DNA of 64,000 nucleotides from JANLVI01 sp031363915 (GTDB taxonomy: Bacteria > Vulcanimicrobiota > Vulcanimicrobiia > Vulcanimicrobiales > Vulcanimicrobiaceae): contig JANLVI010000007.1 of NCBI GenBank assembly GCA_031363915.1, positions 1 to 64,000 on the forward strand, in the 5' to 3' direction. Positions 8,814 to 17,444 of this stretch are shown here, one piece after another. Both the position numbers and the translations under genes were made by a program. Below the pieces are notes generated by a model. The model was given only the letters and a program-made list of their open reading frames with translations. It was not told where the DNA came from and did no database searches. How positions within the stretch are numbered: the stretch's first letter is position 1; every line of letters starts with the position of its first letter.

Positions 8814-10763
8814 GTGTTCCCAATTTTACTCAACGTGCGCGGCCGCCATGCGGTCGTCGTCGGCGGCGGTGCGGTCGCCGAACGCAAAGTCCGCGGCCTG
8901 CTCGACGCCGATGCGGTCGTCACGGTCGTTAGCCCGGCCCTCAGCCCCAAGCTCAAAGAGCAAGCGGATGCCGGTGTTCTGACCTGGCACGAGCGGCGTT
9001 ATGCGCCGGACGACCTCGCGGATGCCTTCCTCGTCTTTTCAGCGACCGACGATGATGCCGTCAACGCCGCCGTCACGCGCGACGCGCACGAGAGGGGGCT
9101 CCTCGTCAACGACGCGGGCGACGCCGAACGCGGCGATTTTGCCACACCCGCGACCCATCGCGCGGGTCCCTTAACAGTCACGGTCGACTCATCCGGACTT
9201 TCGCCGTCGTTTACCAAGCGAATTCGTGATGAACTAGCGGTACAGTTTGACGCGCGGTACGGCCGGGCCGCAGCAACCCTCGGCAGTTTGCGCGAACACG
9301 TCGCGGCCGTCGTGCCGCTCGCCCGGCGGGCGACCGTCATGCGCAAGCTGGCAGAACGCGACATCGATGACCTGGCCGCGATGCCGCGCGGCGATATCGA
9401 ACACGAAGTGGAGCGAACGGTGACCGAACTCGACGCGGCGGACATGGCCGTGCCAGCGACCCTGATCTGCGCCTCGCGTGCGAGCGCCCTGGCGATGACG
9501 CAGACGCGCATGATGATGGCCAAACTCGGCGCGGGCGGGATCGCCTCGACCGTCCTCAACATCACGACAAAGGGCGATGCGGTCCAGGATCGCTCGCTCG
9601 CAGCGATCGGCACCGACTCGCTTTTCGTCAAAGAACTCGAAAATGCGTTGCGCGACCGGCGCGCTGACTACGCCGTGCACTCGTGCAAAGATTTGCCGAG
9701 CACGCTGCCCGAGGACATGCATATCGCCGCGATCACCAAACGCGAGGATCCGCGCGACGCGTTCTGCAGCGAAAAGTACGCGAATCTGGCCGCGCTCCCC
9801 AAAGGAGCGCGCGTCGGAACGTCATCACCGCGCCGCCGCGCCCAGCTCCACGCACTGCGTCCGGATCTCGTCTATGACGATATCCGCGGCAACGTCGACA
9901 CGCGGTTGCGCAAACTGCGCGACGGCGAGTACGACGCAATCGTGCTGGCGGCCGCGGGGTTGAACCGGCTCGGCCTGCGCGCGACGCACACCGTGCCGTT
10001 CGATCCAAACGAACTGCTCCCGGCCGTCGGCCAGGGGGCGCTGGCGCTCGAGACGCGCCTCGGCGACGAGGTCGCGCAGACGATCGACCGGCTCGTCGGC
10101 GACCGCGATACCACCCTTGCCGTCAGCGCCGAGCGCGCCTACCTGCGCACCCTGCGCGGCGGCTGCCAAGCCCCGGTCGGCGCCCACGGCGTCATCGCCG
10201 ACGGACGCCTGTTCCTACGCGGCGCGATCGCGACGCTCGACGGTTCGACCGTGATTCGCGGTGAACGCTCCGCGGCAGTCGCCACGATCGGCGATGCCGA
10301 GGCGGTCGGCACGGCCCTCGCCCACGAACTCCTCGAGCGCGGAGGCGACGCGATTCTGGCCGCCCTCACGGACGCCGTTCCGGCCGCACCGGTCGGGCCA
10401 CTCTCCGGGCGCCTTTTCGTCTTACCGCGCACGCAAGACCGGCCGAGCCGCATCTCCCCGGCCCTGCGCGATCAAGGCGCCGAAGTCGTCGAGGCAAGCG
10501 ATAGCGCCACGCTGAGCGCGTTGCTTGGAGAGCGCATTCCAGACGTCATCCTTTTCCCGTCCTCGGGCTCCGTGATAGCTATCACCGAGTACCTGACCGG
10601 ACTGCGGGAGAATGTTTTACGACCAGTTGTCGCCACGATGGGGCCGGCTTCATCCGAGGCGGCGCTCGCGTGTGGATTCCCGCCCGACGTGATCGCGCCG
10701 AGTGCCGAGATCGGGTCGTTCGTTCAGACCGTTACGCGATTTGTATTGGAGAAGCACTCGTGA
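8814..10763 (+). CDS. hemC: Precorrin-2 dehydrogenase-porphobilinogen deaminase-partial HemD fusion
   Basis: Three tetrapyrrole domains lie on one 649-residue chain. Residues 1 to about 212 are the siroheme-synthase N-terminal type NAD-dependent precorrin-2 dehydrogenase, with the Rossmann motif VVVGGGAVAERK. Residues 213 to about 505 are porphobilinogen deaminase (HemC), which builds hydroxymethylbilane. It has the SSPRRRAQL substrate-binding segment and C451 in RGGCQAP, the dipyrromethane attachment cysteine. Residues about 530-649 resemble a shortened uroporphyrinogen III synthase (GRLFVLPRTQ at the start, ATMGPASSEAALACG later), roughly half of a normal HemD. The GTG at 8814 fits the family N-terminus. 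The stop overlaps the hemB start. Confidence 0.93.
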   Translation: MFPILLNVRGRHAVVVGGGAVAERKVRGLLDADAVVTVVSPALSPKLKEQADAGVLTWHERRYAPDDLADAFLVFSATDDDAVNAAVTRDAHERGLLVNDAGDAERGDFATPATHRAGPLTVTVDSSGLSPSFTKRIRDELAVQFDARYGRAAATLGSLREHVAAVVPLARRATVMRKLAERDIDDLAAMPRGDIEHEVERTVTELDAADMAVPATLICASRASALAMTQTRMMMAKLGAGGIASTVLNITTKGDAVQDRSLAAIGTDSLFVKELENALRDRRADYAVHSCKDLPSTLPEDMHIAAITKREDPRDAFCSEKYANLAALPKGARVGTSSPRRRAQLHALRPDLVYDDIRGNVDTRLRKLRDGEYDAIVLAAAGLNRLGLRATHTVPFDPNELLPAVGQGALALETRLGDEVAQTIDRLVGDRDTTLAVSAERAYLRTLRGGCQAPVGAHGVIADGRLFLRGAIATLDGSTVIRGERSAAVATIGDAEAVGTALAHELLERGGDAILAALTDAVPAAPVGPLSGRLFVLPRTQDRPSRISPALRDQGAEVVEASDSATLSALLGERIPDVILFPSSGSVIAITEYLTGLRENVLRPVVATMGPASSEAALACGFPPDVIAPSAEIGSFVQTVTRFVLEKHS

Positions 10764-11773
10764 ACCTCGCAGACCTCGTTCGATCCGGGATCGACACGAG
10801 CGGCATGGTCGAACGGCCACGCCGGCTGCGCCGCAGCGCCGCCCTGCGCGCCCTGGTTCGCGAGACGCACGTCAATCGTGACGGCCTCGTGCAGCCGCTC
10901 TTCATCGTTGAAGGCACGGATGTGTGCACGCCGATCTCCAGTATGCCGGGGATCAACCGCTGGTCCGTCGACCGCGCCGTCGCCGAGTGCCGCGAACTCG
11001 AACGACTGGGCATCAAAGCCGTCCTGCTCTTTGGCATCCCCGATTTCAAAGATGCCGTCGCAACCTCGGCCGCCGATCCGAATGGCGTCGTGCAGCTTGC
11101 GATCCGCGCTATCAAAGCAGCGCTACCGCAGATGCTCGTGATCGCGGATCTCTGCAACTGCGAATACACCGATCACGGCCACTGCGGCATCATCGATGCA
11201 AACGGCGATGTCGACAACGACCAAACGCTCGAACTGCTTGCGAAAACCGCGCTCACGTATGCGCGCGCGGGCGTCGATATCATCGCGCCGAGCGACATGA
11301 TGGACGGCCGCATCGGCGTCCTGCGCCGCGCGCTCGATAGCGACGGCTTTACGAACGTCTTGCTGATGTCGTACGCGGTGAAGTACGCCTCGGCATATTA
11401 CGGTCCGTTCCGCGAAGCCGCAGATTCTGCGCCGTCGTTCGGAGATCGCCGCACGTATCAGATGGACGCAGCAAACGCGCGCGAGGCACTGCGCGAACTG
11501 CGCCTCGATGTCGCCGAAGGTGCGGACATGATCATCGTCAAGCCCGCCCTTGCGTACTTAGATATCGTGCGCCAAACGCGCGATGCGATGGAACTCCCCG
11601 TTGCCGTGTATAACGTGAGCGGCGAATACGCGATGATCAAAGCCGCCGCCGAACGCGGGTGGATCGATGAAGAACGCATCGTCGATGAGACGCTCGGATC
11701 GTTCGCGCGCGCCGGTGCCGACATCATCATCACGTACTTTGCAAAGGACTACGCAACGAGGCACCCGGCTTGA
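10760..11773 (+). CDS. hemB: Porphobilinogen synthase (delta-aminolaevulinate dehydratase)
   Basis: HemB condenses two 5-aminolaevulinates to porphobilinogen. The 337-residue protein carries the zinc-type active-site motif DLCNCEYTDHGHCG, with three Cys as in zinc-dependent rather than magnesium-only enzymes. The Schiff-base lysines lie in MSYAVKYASAYYGPF and IVKPALAYLD. The GTG at 10760 overlaps the preceding TGA (GTGA), implying translational coupling. A longer in-frame ORF from 10670 would run deep into the previous gene without homology, so it was rejected. It is the second gene of the tetrapyrrole operon. Confidence 0.96.
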   Translation: MNLADLVRSGIDTSGMVERPRRLRRSAALRALVRETHVNRDGLVQPLFIVEGTDVCTPISSMPGINRWSVDRAVAECRELERLGIKAVLLFGIPDFKDAVATSAADPNGVVQLAIRAIKAALPQMLVIADLCNCEYTDHGHCGIIDANGDVDNDQTLELLAKTALTYARAGVDIIAPSDMMDGRIGVLRRALDSDGFTNVLLMSYAVKYASAYYGPFREAADSAPSFGDRRTYQMDAANAREALRELRLDVAEGADMIIVKPALAYLDIVRQTRDAMELPVAVYNVSGEYAMIKAAAERGWIDEERIVDETLGSFARAGADIIITYFAKDYATRHPA

Positions 11774-12354
11774 TCGATATCGCGATCGTGATCCTGGCTG
11801 GCGGTGAAGCAACGCGTCTACCCGGAAAACTCGCGCTCGATGCCGGCAACGTGCCGATGATCGCGCGCGTTTTCGGCAACGTTTCCCCGGGTCGAACGAC
11901 CTTCGTGTCGTGCAAGGAAACGTTCGCACCGGAGATCGACGCGCTCTTACCGTGCCCGATGGTCGTCGACCGTTGGGCGCTGCGCGGCCCGCTCTCGGGT
12001 CTCATCACGACGATGTCGCAAATGAAGTCGCCGTATGTCTTTGCCGTCGCCGGTGACGCGCCGTTCGTCGACGCCGCCTTCATCGACCGCCTCGCGGCAG
12101 AATTCCGCGAAGGCGATCAGGCGATCGTACCGCAGCACCGCGTCGATCGCGACGTACGCATCGAACCGCTCGCTGCGATCTACGATCGCATCGCTTTTAT
12201 CAATGCGGGTCTGCCGATCTTGCGTTCGGGTAAAGGCGCGCTGCGTTCGGTGATCGAGACACTCAACACCCGCTACGTCAACGTGCAGGATGACGCGGTC
12301 TTCGCCAACGTCAACACGCCGCAAGACTACCGCCTCTTTCAGGAAACCGCATGA
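11770..12354 (+). CDS. mobA: MobA-like molybdenum cofactor guanylyltransferase
   Basis: The 194-residue single-domain nucleotidyltransferase begins with the family motif LAGGEATRLPGK, and AGDAPFVD follows near residue 95, giving the nucleotide- and metal-binding Asp. MobA attaches GMP to molybdopterin to form the bis-MGD cofactor used by formate dehydrogenases, and one is encoded elsewhere in this window. The TTG start overlaps the hemB stop (TTGA), and the stop overlaps the hemL start (ATGA), so it is embedded in the haem operon. A different nucleotidyltransferase activity, such as MocA- or CofC-like, cannot be excluded. Confidence 0.8.
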   Translation: MIDIAIVILAGGEATRLPGKLALDAGNVPMIARVFGNVSPGRTTFVSCKETFAPEIDALLPCPMVVDRWALRGPLSGLITTMSQMKSPYVFAVAGDAPFVDAAFIDRLAAEFREGDQAIVPQHRVDRDVRIEPLAAIYDRIAFINAGLPILRSGKGALRSVIETLNTRYVNVQDDAVFANVNTPQDYRLFQETA

Positions 12355-13652
12355 ACCGCGACCGTTCCATCGCCGCCTTCGACCGTGCCAAAAACCTCAT
12401 CCCCGGCGGCGTTAATTCGCCCGTGCGCGCCTTTCGCGGCGTCGGCGGAACGCCGGTGTTCATCGATTCGGCTTCCGGCTGCACGATGCGCGATCTCGAT
12501 GGCAACGCCTATACCGATTACGTGATGTCGTGGGGCCCGATGATTTTGGGTCACGCATATCCGCCGATCGTCGAGGCGATTCGCGCAGCGGCGCTGGGCG
12601 GCACGTCGTACGGCGCGCCGACCGAAGCCGAAAGCGAACTTGCCGAACTCGTGATCGGCATGGTGCCTTCGGTCGAGAAAGTGCGCTTCGTTTCGAGCGG
12701 CACCGAAGCGACGATGAGTGCGCTGCGACTTGCACGCGGGTACACGGGTCGCGCGAAAGTCATCAAGTTTGCCGGCTGCTATCACGGCCACGGCGATTCG
12801 TTCTTGATCTCCGCAGGTAGCGGCGCGCTCACCAACGGGGTCCCCGATTCGCCGGGTATCACCGAAGGTGTCTCACGCGATACGATCGTCGTCGATTACA
12901 ACGATCTCGATGCCGTTCGCGCAGCGTTTGCCGCCAATCCAAAAGAAGTCGCGGCCCTCATCGTGGAGCCGTACGTCGGCAACATGGGCCTCGTCTTACC
13001 CGTCCCCGGATTTCTGCAAGGCCTGCGCGACATCACGAAAGCCGACGGCGCGGTCTTGATTTTCGATGAGGTGATGACGGGCTTCCGCGTCGCGCGCGGT
13101 GGCGTTCAAGCGCGCGAGAACGTCAGCCCCGATCTCACGACGCTCGGCAAAATCATCGGCGGCGGTTTGCCCGTCGGGGCGTTTGGCGGGCGGCGCGACA
13201 TCATGGCGCAGCTCTCCCCCGAAGGTCCGGTCTATCAAGCCGGCACGCTCTCGGGCAATCCGCTTGCGATGGCCGCCGGAATCGCGACGCTCAAAGCGCT
13301 ACGCGATACCGATCCCTATCCGTTTCTCGAGAAGATCGGCGCCCGCTTCACCGAGGGCATGAGCGCGGTGTTCACCAGACACGGCGTCGCGCACGTGGCC
13401 GATCACCGCGGCTCGATGGTGGGTTTCTTCTTTGCCGCCGGTCCCGTGACGGATTTGGCGAGCGCAAAGACTTCCGATACCAAGCTCTATGCGAACTTCT
13501 TCCATGCCATGCTGGATCGCGGCGTGTACCTTGCGCCCTCGCAGTTCGAAGCCGGATTTCTCTCGACGGCCCACACCGACGCCCACATCGACCAGACCCT
13601 CGCCGCAGCCGACGACGCCCTGGCTTCGCTCTTGGCCGGAGCGCGCCCGTGA
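12351..13652 (+). CDS. hemL: Glutamate-1-semialdehyde 2,1-aminomutase
   Basis: This PLP enzyme converts glutamate-1-semialdehyde to 5-aminolaevulinate, the second dedicated step of the C5 pathway. The 433-residue length is typical. Visible features are the N-terminal IPGGVNSPVRAF signature, SSGTEATMSALRLAR for cofactor phosphate binding, FDEVMTGFR with the PLP-pairing Asp, and catalytic Lys267 in LGKIIGGGLPVGAFGG. Its ATG overlaps the mobA stop by 4 nt. hemA lies 91 nt downstream. Confidence 0.97.
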   Translation: MNRDRSIAAFDRAKNLIPGGVNSPVRAFRGVGGTPVFIDSASGCTMRDLDGNAYTDYVMSWGPMILGHAYPPIVEAIRAAALGGTSYGAPTEAESELAELVIGMVPSVEKVRFVSSGTEATMSALRLARGYTGRAKVIKFAGCYHGHGDSFLISAGSGALTNGVPDSPGITEGVSRDTIVVDYNDLDAVRAAFAANPKEVAALIVEPYVGNMGLVLPVPGFLQGLRDITKADGAVLIFDEVMTGFRVARGGVQARENVSPDLTTLGKIIGGGLPVGAFGGRRDIMAQLSPEGPVYQAGTLSGNPLAMAAGIATLKALRDTDPYPFLEKIGARFTEGMSAVFTRHGVAHVADHRGSMVGFFFAAGPVTDLASAKTSDTKLYANFFHAMLDRGVYLAPSQFEAGFLSTAHTDAHIDQTLAAADDALASLLAGARP

Positions 13653-13743
13653 CCGCGGAGCGCGTGCGACTTACATCGCAACGCGCCAAGTCACCGCGCA
13701 ACTGCTTCGCCTTGGCTAACGTCAAACGGAGCGAGGTTCCCGC

Positions 13744-15078
13744 ATGCCCCTAGTCTGTCTCGGTCTCTCCCATAACACGGCGGCCGTCGAAGTCCGCGAG
13801 CAGCACGCGTTCCCCGCCAATAAAATGGGCGAGGCACTCGTTGCGCTGCGCGATTACGGTGCCGTCCGCGAAGCGATGATGCTCGCGACGTGTAACCGGC
13901 TGGAGATCTATGCCGAGCTCGAAGACTACGAAGTGGGTGTCTCGCAACTCAAAGACTTCTTACGCAATTTCCGCCATGGCGATGTCGGCGACATGGATTC
14001 GTACATGTACACCCTGCTCGGCTCGCAGGCCATCGACCATCTCTTCCGCGTGAGCACGGGTCTGGACTCGATGCTCATCGGCGAAGCGGAGATCCTCGGT
14101 CAGGTCAAAGACGCCTACATCCAAGCGCAGCGCGCACATTCGCTCGGCAAAACGCTCCACAATCTCGCGCGCGAGGCGCTCAACGCCGGCAAAGCCGCGC
14201 GTTCGCAGACGCCGATCGGCGGCGAATCGACCTCCGTTGCAACGGCCGCGATCGATCTTGCCAAGCAGCACGTCGGCGCGCTCGGTGGGAAGAGCGTCCT
14301 GGTCGTGGGTGCGGGCAAGATGGGCACGCTTGCGGCGAAGCGCCTCAAACAAGAAGGCGCGGGCGAGATCATCGTTCTCAATCGCAATCATCAGCGCGCC
14401 CGTGACGTCGTCGCCGAACTCGGTGTCGGCCGCGCAGCCGAAATGCCGGGCATCGTCGATGCGATGGCCGCTGCCGACGTCGTCGTCACCTCCACCGGCG
14501 CCTCGCACTTCATCTTAACGCCGGGCAACGTTGCCGAAGCGATGCTCAAGCGTCCCGATCGCCCGCTGTTCGTGATCGACATCGCCGTTCCGCGCGATAC
14601 GGATCCCGAAGTCGCGCGCATTCCGGGCGTACGCGTGATCGACATCGACGGACTCAAGCATCTCGTCGACGTAAACCTCGAGCATCGCCGCGAAGCGATC
14701 CCGCTCGTTGAAGAGATTATCTCCGAGCATGCCGAGCGGTTTCAGCAGTGGTATCAGTCGCGCGTCGCCGTTCCGGTCATCGCCTCGCTCGTGCAAAAAG
14801 CCGAAGCGCTGCGCGACGCCGAAGTCGAACGACTCTTCGGCCGTTGCCCCGAACTCTCCGAGCGCGAACGCATGCTCATCACGGGCATGTCGCTCACGCT
14901 CATCTCAAAATTACTCCACGATCCCGTGACGAAGATTCGCGACAAGGCGATCCAGAATCGTGCCGAAGCGATGACGCATGCGATGATGCTCGACGAACTC
15001 TTCGATCTGCAAGTGCGTTCCTTCGAAATCACCGCAATCGCAAACACGGGAGCGCTCGAAACGGACGGAATCGACTAA
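13744..15078 (+). CDS. hemA: Glutamyl-tRNA reductase
   Basis: HemA reduces glutamyl-tRNA(Glu) with NADPH to glutamate-1-semialdehyde, starting the C5 pathway. The 444-residue protein has the N-terminal LGLSHNTAAVEVRE block, the catalytic cysteine C50 in LATCNRLEIY, the STGLDSMLIGEAEILGQ block, the NADPH-binding VLVVGAGKMG at about 180-189, and the helical C-terminal dimerisation domain. GAGCGAGG upstream acts as ribosome site. The next gene begins 1 nt after the stop. Confidence 0.97.
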   Translation: MPLVCLGLSHNTAAVEVREQHAFPANKMGEALVALRDYGAVREAMMLATCNRLEIYAELEDYEVGVSQLKDFLRNFRHGDVGDMDSYMYTLLGSQAIDHLFRVSTGLDSMLIGEAEILGQVKDAYIQAQRAHSLGKTLHNLAREALNAGKAARSQTPIGGESTSVATAAIDLAKQHVGALGGKSVLVVGAGKMGTLAAKRLKQEGAGEIIVLNRNHQRARDVVAELGVGRAAEMPGIVDAMAAADVVVTSTGASHFILTPGNVAEAMLKRPDRPLFVIDIAVPRDTDPEVARIPGVRVIDIDGLKHLVDVNLEHRREAIPLVEEIISEHAERFQQWYQSRVAVPVIASLVQKAEALRDAEVERLFGRCPELSERERMLITGMSLTLISKLLHDPVTKIRDKAIQNRAEAMTHAMMLDELFDLQVRSFEITAIANTGALETDGID

Positions 15079-15079
15079 G

Positions 15080-16588
15080 ATGGCGAAGCGCGGTAAAGTT
15101 TGGCTCGTCGGCGCAGGCCCGGGCGATCCGGGATTGCTCACGATGAAAGCGGCGCGCGCGCTCGCGCAGTGCGACACACTCGTTTACGACTACCTCGCAT
15201 CCTCGGCGATCGTGAACCTTGCACCACCCGATTGCGAGAAAATCTACGTCGGCAAGAAAGCCGGCGCGCACACGCTCAAGCAAGAAGAGATCACCGCGCT
15301 CATCGTCAAGCTCGGGCTCGAGGGCAAACGCGTCGTGCGGCTCAAGGGCGGCGATGTGTTCGTGTTCGCACGCGGCGGCGAAGAAGCGCAGGAACTGCGC
15401 GAAGCCGGCGTGGCGTTTGAAATCATCCCCGGGATCACCTCGGCGATCGCGGCGCCCGCGTATGCCGGCATTCCGGTGACGCATCGCGATCACAACACGT
15501 CGTTCACGATTTCGACCGGTCACGAAGATCCGACCAAAGGCTACTCGTCGCTCGATTTCACAAAGCTTGCGAATCCCAAAGCCACGACGATCTTCCTGAT
15601 GGCGATGCAGAATCTCGCCGGAATCATGGCCGAGCTCAAAAAGAACGGCGTGTCGGGCGACATGCCCGTTGGCATCGTGCGCGAAGGCACGAAACCCACG
15701 CAAGAGACGCTGATCGCCACGCTCGATACCATCGTCGCCGAAGTGGAACGCACGAAGTTTGCGGCACCCGCGATCGTCGTCGTCGGCAGTGTCGTCGGCG
15801 AGCGCGAGAACATCCGCTGGTTCGACAACGGTCCGCTCTTCGGCCAGCGCGTGCTCGTCACGCGTCCCGCGGCGCAGTCCGATGATTTTGCCGCGCAGCT
15901 CTGGGAGCTCGGCGCAGAACCGCTCCTCGCGCCGACGATTGCGATCGGGCCGCCGGACGATCGTGAAGCCGCGCGCGCCGCCGTCGAACGCGCGCGATCG
16001 TATACCTGGATCGTCTTCACTAGCCGCAACGGCGTCGATACGTTCTTCGACCATCTCTCGGAGATGGGCCGCGATGCGCGCGCGTTCGGCGATGCAAAAG
16101 TCGCCGCCATCGGACCGAAGACTGCCGAGGCACTCCTTACACACGGGATTCGCGTCAATTTGATGCCGGCGAAGTTCATCAACGAGGCCGTCGCATCGGA
16201 TTTGATCTTGCAGAGCAAATCGGGCGATTCCATCTTACTCTTCCGCGCGGGCGAAGCACGCGACGTATTGCCCGAGACGCTGCGCAACGGCAACCGCCAC
16301 GTCGATGACGTCGCCGGTTACCAAACGAAGATCGTCCGCGATCCGCTCATCGCGGAACACGCCGCGAACGCAACGATCTTCACGTTCGCAAGCGCGAGCG
16401 CCGTCAATGGTTTCGTCGCAAACGTGCCCGATGCCGATACGCTCACGCGCGGGAAGATCGTCGCCTGCATCGGCCCGGTCACGGCAGAAGCCGCGCGCAA
16501 GGCCGGCCTGCACGTCGACGTCGTCGCCGATGATTACACCGTTGACGGACTCGTCGAAGCGCTCGAACACCGCCTCACGCCCGCGTAA
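15080..16588 (+). CDS. cobA-hemD: Uroporphyrinogen III methyltransferase-uroporphyrinogen III synthase fusion (CobA-HemD)
   Basis: Residues 1 to about 250 are the SAM-dependent methyltransferase that makes precorrin-2, with VGAGPGDPGLLTMKA at the N-terminus, VVRLKGGDVFVFARGGEEA and the GITSAIAAPAYAGIPVTHR segment. Residues about 255-502 are a full two-domain HemD (uroporphyrinogen III synthase), beginning RVLVTRPAAQSDDFA and including FTSRNGVDTFF and AAIGPKTAEAL. The fusion links cyclisation of hydroxymethylbilane to entry into the sirohaem branch. The dehydrogenase for the next step is the N-terminal domain of the first gene in this operon. Confidence 0.95.
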   Translation: MAKRGKVWLVGAGPGDPGLLTMKAARALAQCDTLVYDYLASSAIVNLAPPDCEKIYVGKKAGAHTLKQEEITALIVKLGLEGKRVVRLKGGDVFVFARGGEEAQELREAGVAFEIIPGITSAIAAPAYAGIPVTHRDHNTSFTISTGHEDPTKGYSSLDFTKLANPKATTIFLMAMQNLAGIMAELKKNGVSGDMPVGIVREGTKPTQETLIATLDTIVAEVERTKFAAPAIVVVGSVVGERENIRWFDNGPLFGQRVLVTRPAAQSDDFAAQLWELGAEPLLAPTIAIGPPDDREAARAAVERARSYTWIVFTSRNGVDTFFDHLSEMGRDARAFGDAKVAAIGPKTAEALLTHGIRVNLMPAKFINEAVASDLILQSKSGDSILLFRAGEARDVLPETLRNGNRHVDDVAGYQTKIVRDPLIAEHAANATIFTFASASAVNGFVANVPDADTLTRGKIVACIGPVTAEAARKAGLHVDVVADDYTVDGLVEALEHRLTPA

Positions 16589-16593
16589 ACGCG

Positions 16594-17424
16594 TTGCTTC
16601 TCACGCAACTTCTTATCGGCGCTGCTTTCGCGGCGCTGATTTCGTTTGCGGCCTCTCGCGCTTACGCGCTCTCGCGAAGCGGAGCGACCGCGGCGTTTGC
16701 CATCGGGACACTCACCTTTGGATTCGGCGGTTGGCAGCTGACGGTCGTGTTGCTCGCGTTCTTTAGTTCGTCCGTTGCGCTCGGTCGCATCGGCCGTGCG
16801 CGTAAGAAAACGCTGACCGATATCGGCAAATCCGGCGCGCGCGATGCCTGGCAAGTGCTCGCAAACGGCGGGATTGCAACCGCGTGCGGCGTGCTCGTCC
16901 ACGGGTGGGCGGCACAGACCTTATCCGTGACGTTTTTCTGCGCGTTTGCGGGTGCATACGCCGCGGCGACGGCCGATACGTGGGGCACGGAGATTGGGAC
17001 GCTGTTCGAACGCCCGCCGCGCTCGGTCCTCACATTGCGACCGATCGCGACGGGGCTCTCCGGCGGCGTCACGCTCCCCGGAACGCTCGCGGAAATTCTC
17101 GGCGCGATGTTTCTTGCGGGTGTTGCACTCGGGTCACTATCGACGATGCCCAAGGCACCGGGCATACACGTTAACGTAACCGGGGTGTTCGTCGCGATCA
17201 CGATCGCCGGCGTGCTCGGTGCGCTCGTCGATTCGCTGCTCGGTGCGACGCTCCAAGAGTTGCGCCGTTGCCCGGCTTGCGAGCGCTCGTGCGAGACGAA
17301 CCCGCACGATTGCGGAACGCCAACGCGGCGTATCCGCGGCCTCCCCGGGTTCACCAACGATCTGGTGAACGCGCTCGCAACCTTGGCTGGCGCCGTCGTC
17401 GGCTTCGCCCTCGCTCCGCGCTGA
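16594..17424 (+). CDS. DUF92 family membrane protein (VTE6/polyprenyl-phosphate kinase-like)
   Basis: The 276-residue protein has about six or seven hydrophobic helices and the DUF92 landmarks YALSRSGATAAFAIGT, ATADTWGTEIG and TRRIRGLPGFTNDLVNA. The plant member VTE6 is a phytyl-phosphate kinase. The bacterial role is not established, so an isoprenoid-phosphate kinase activity is inference. The TTG at 16594 follows the CobA-HemD stop by 5 nt, making this the last gene of the tetrapyrrole operon. A Cys cluster (CPACERSC) lies in the loop before the last helices. Confidence 0.8.
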   Translation: MLLTQLLIGAAFAALISFAASRAYALSRSGATAAFAIGTLTFGFGGWQLTVVLLAFFSSSVALGRIGRARKKTLTDIGKSGARDAWQVLANGGIATACGVLVHGWAAQTLSVTFFCAFAGAYAAATADTWGTEIGTLFERPPRSVLTLRPIATGLSGGVTLPGTLAEILGAMFLAGVALGSLSTMPKAPGIHVNVTGVFVAITIAGVLGALVDSLLGATLQELRRCPACERSCETNPHDCGTPTRRIRGLPGFTNDLVNALATLAGAVVGFALAPR

Positions 17425-17444
17425 CCGCGCCAATCCACGGCCCG

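Noticed and set aside
13650..13751. A 33-codon frame from a GTG overlapping the hemL stop and running into hemA
   Set aside because: It has Arg/Ser-rich composition, and the region also has to supply the hemA ribosome site; nothing suggests a real peptide.
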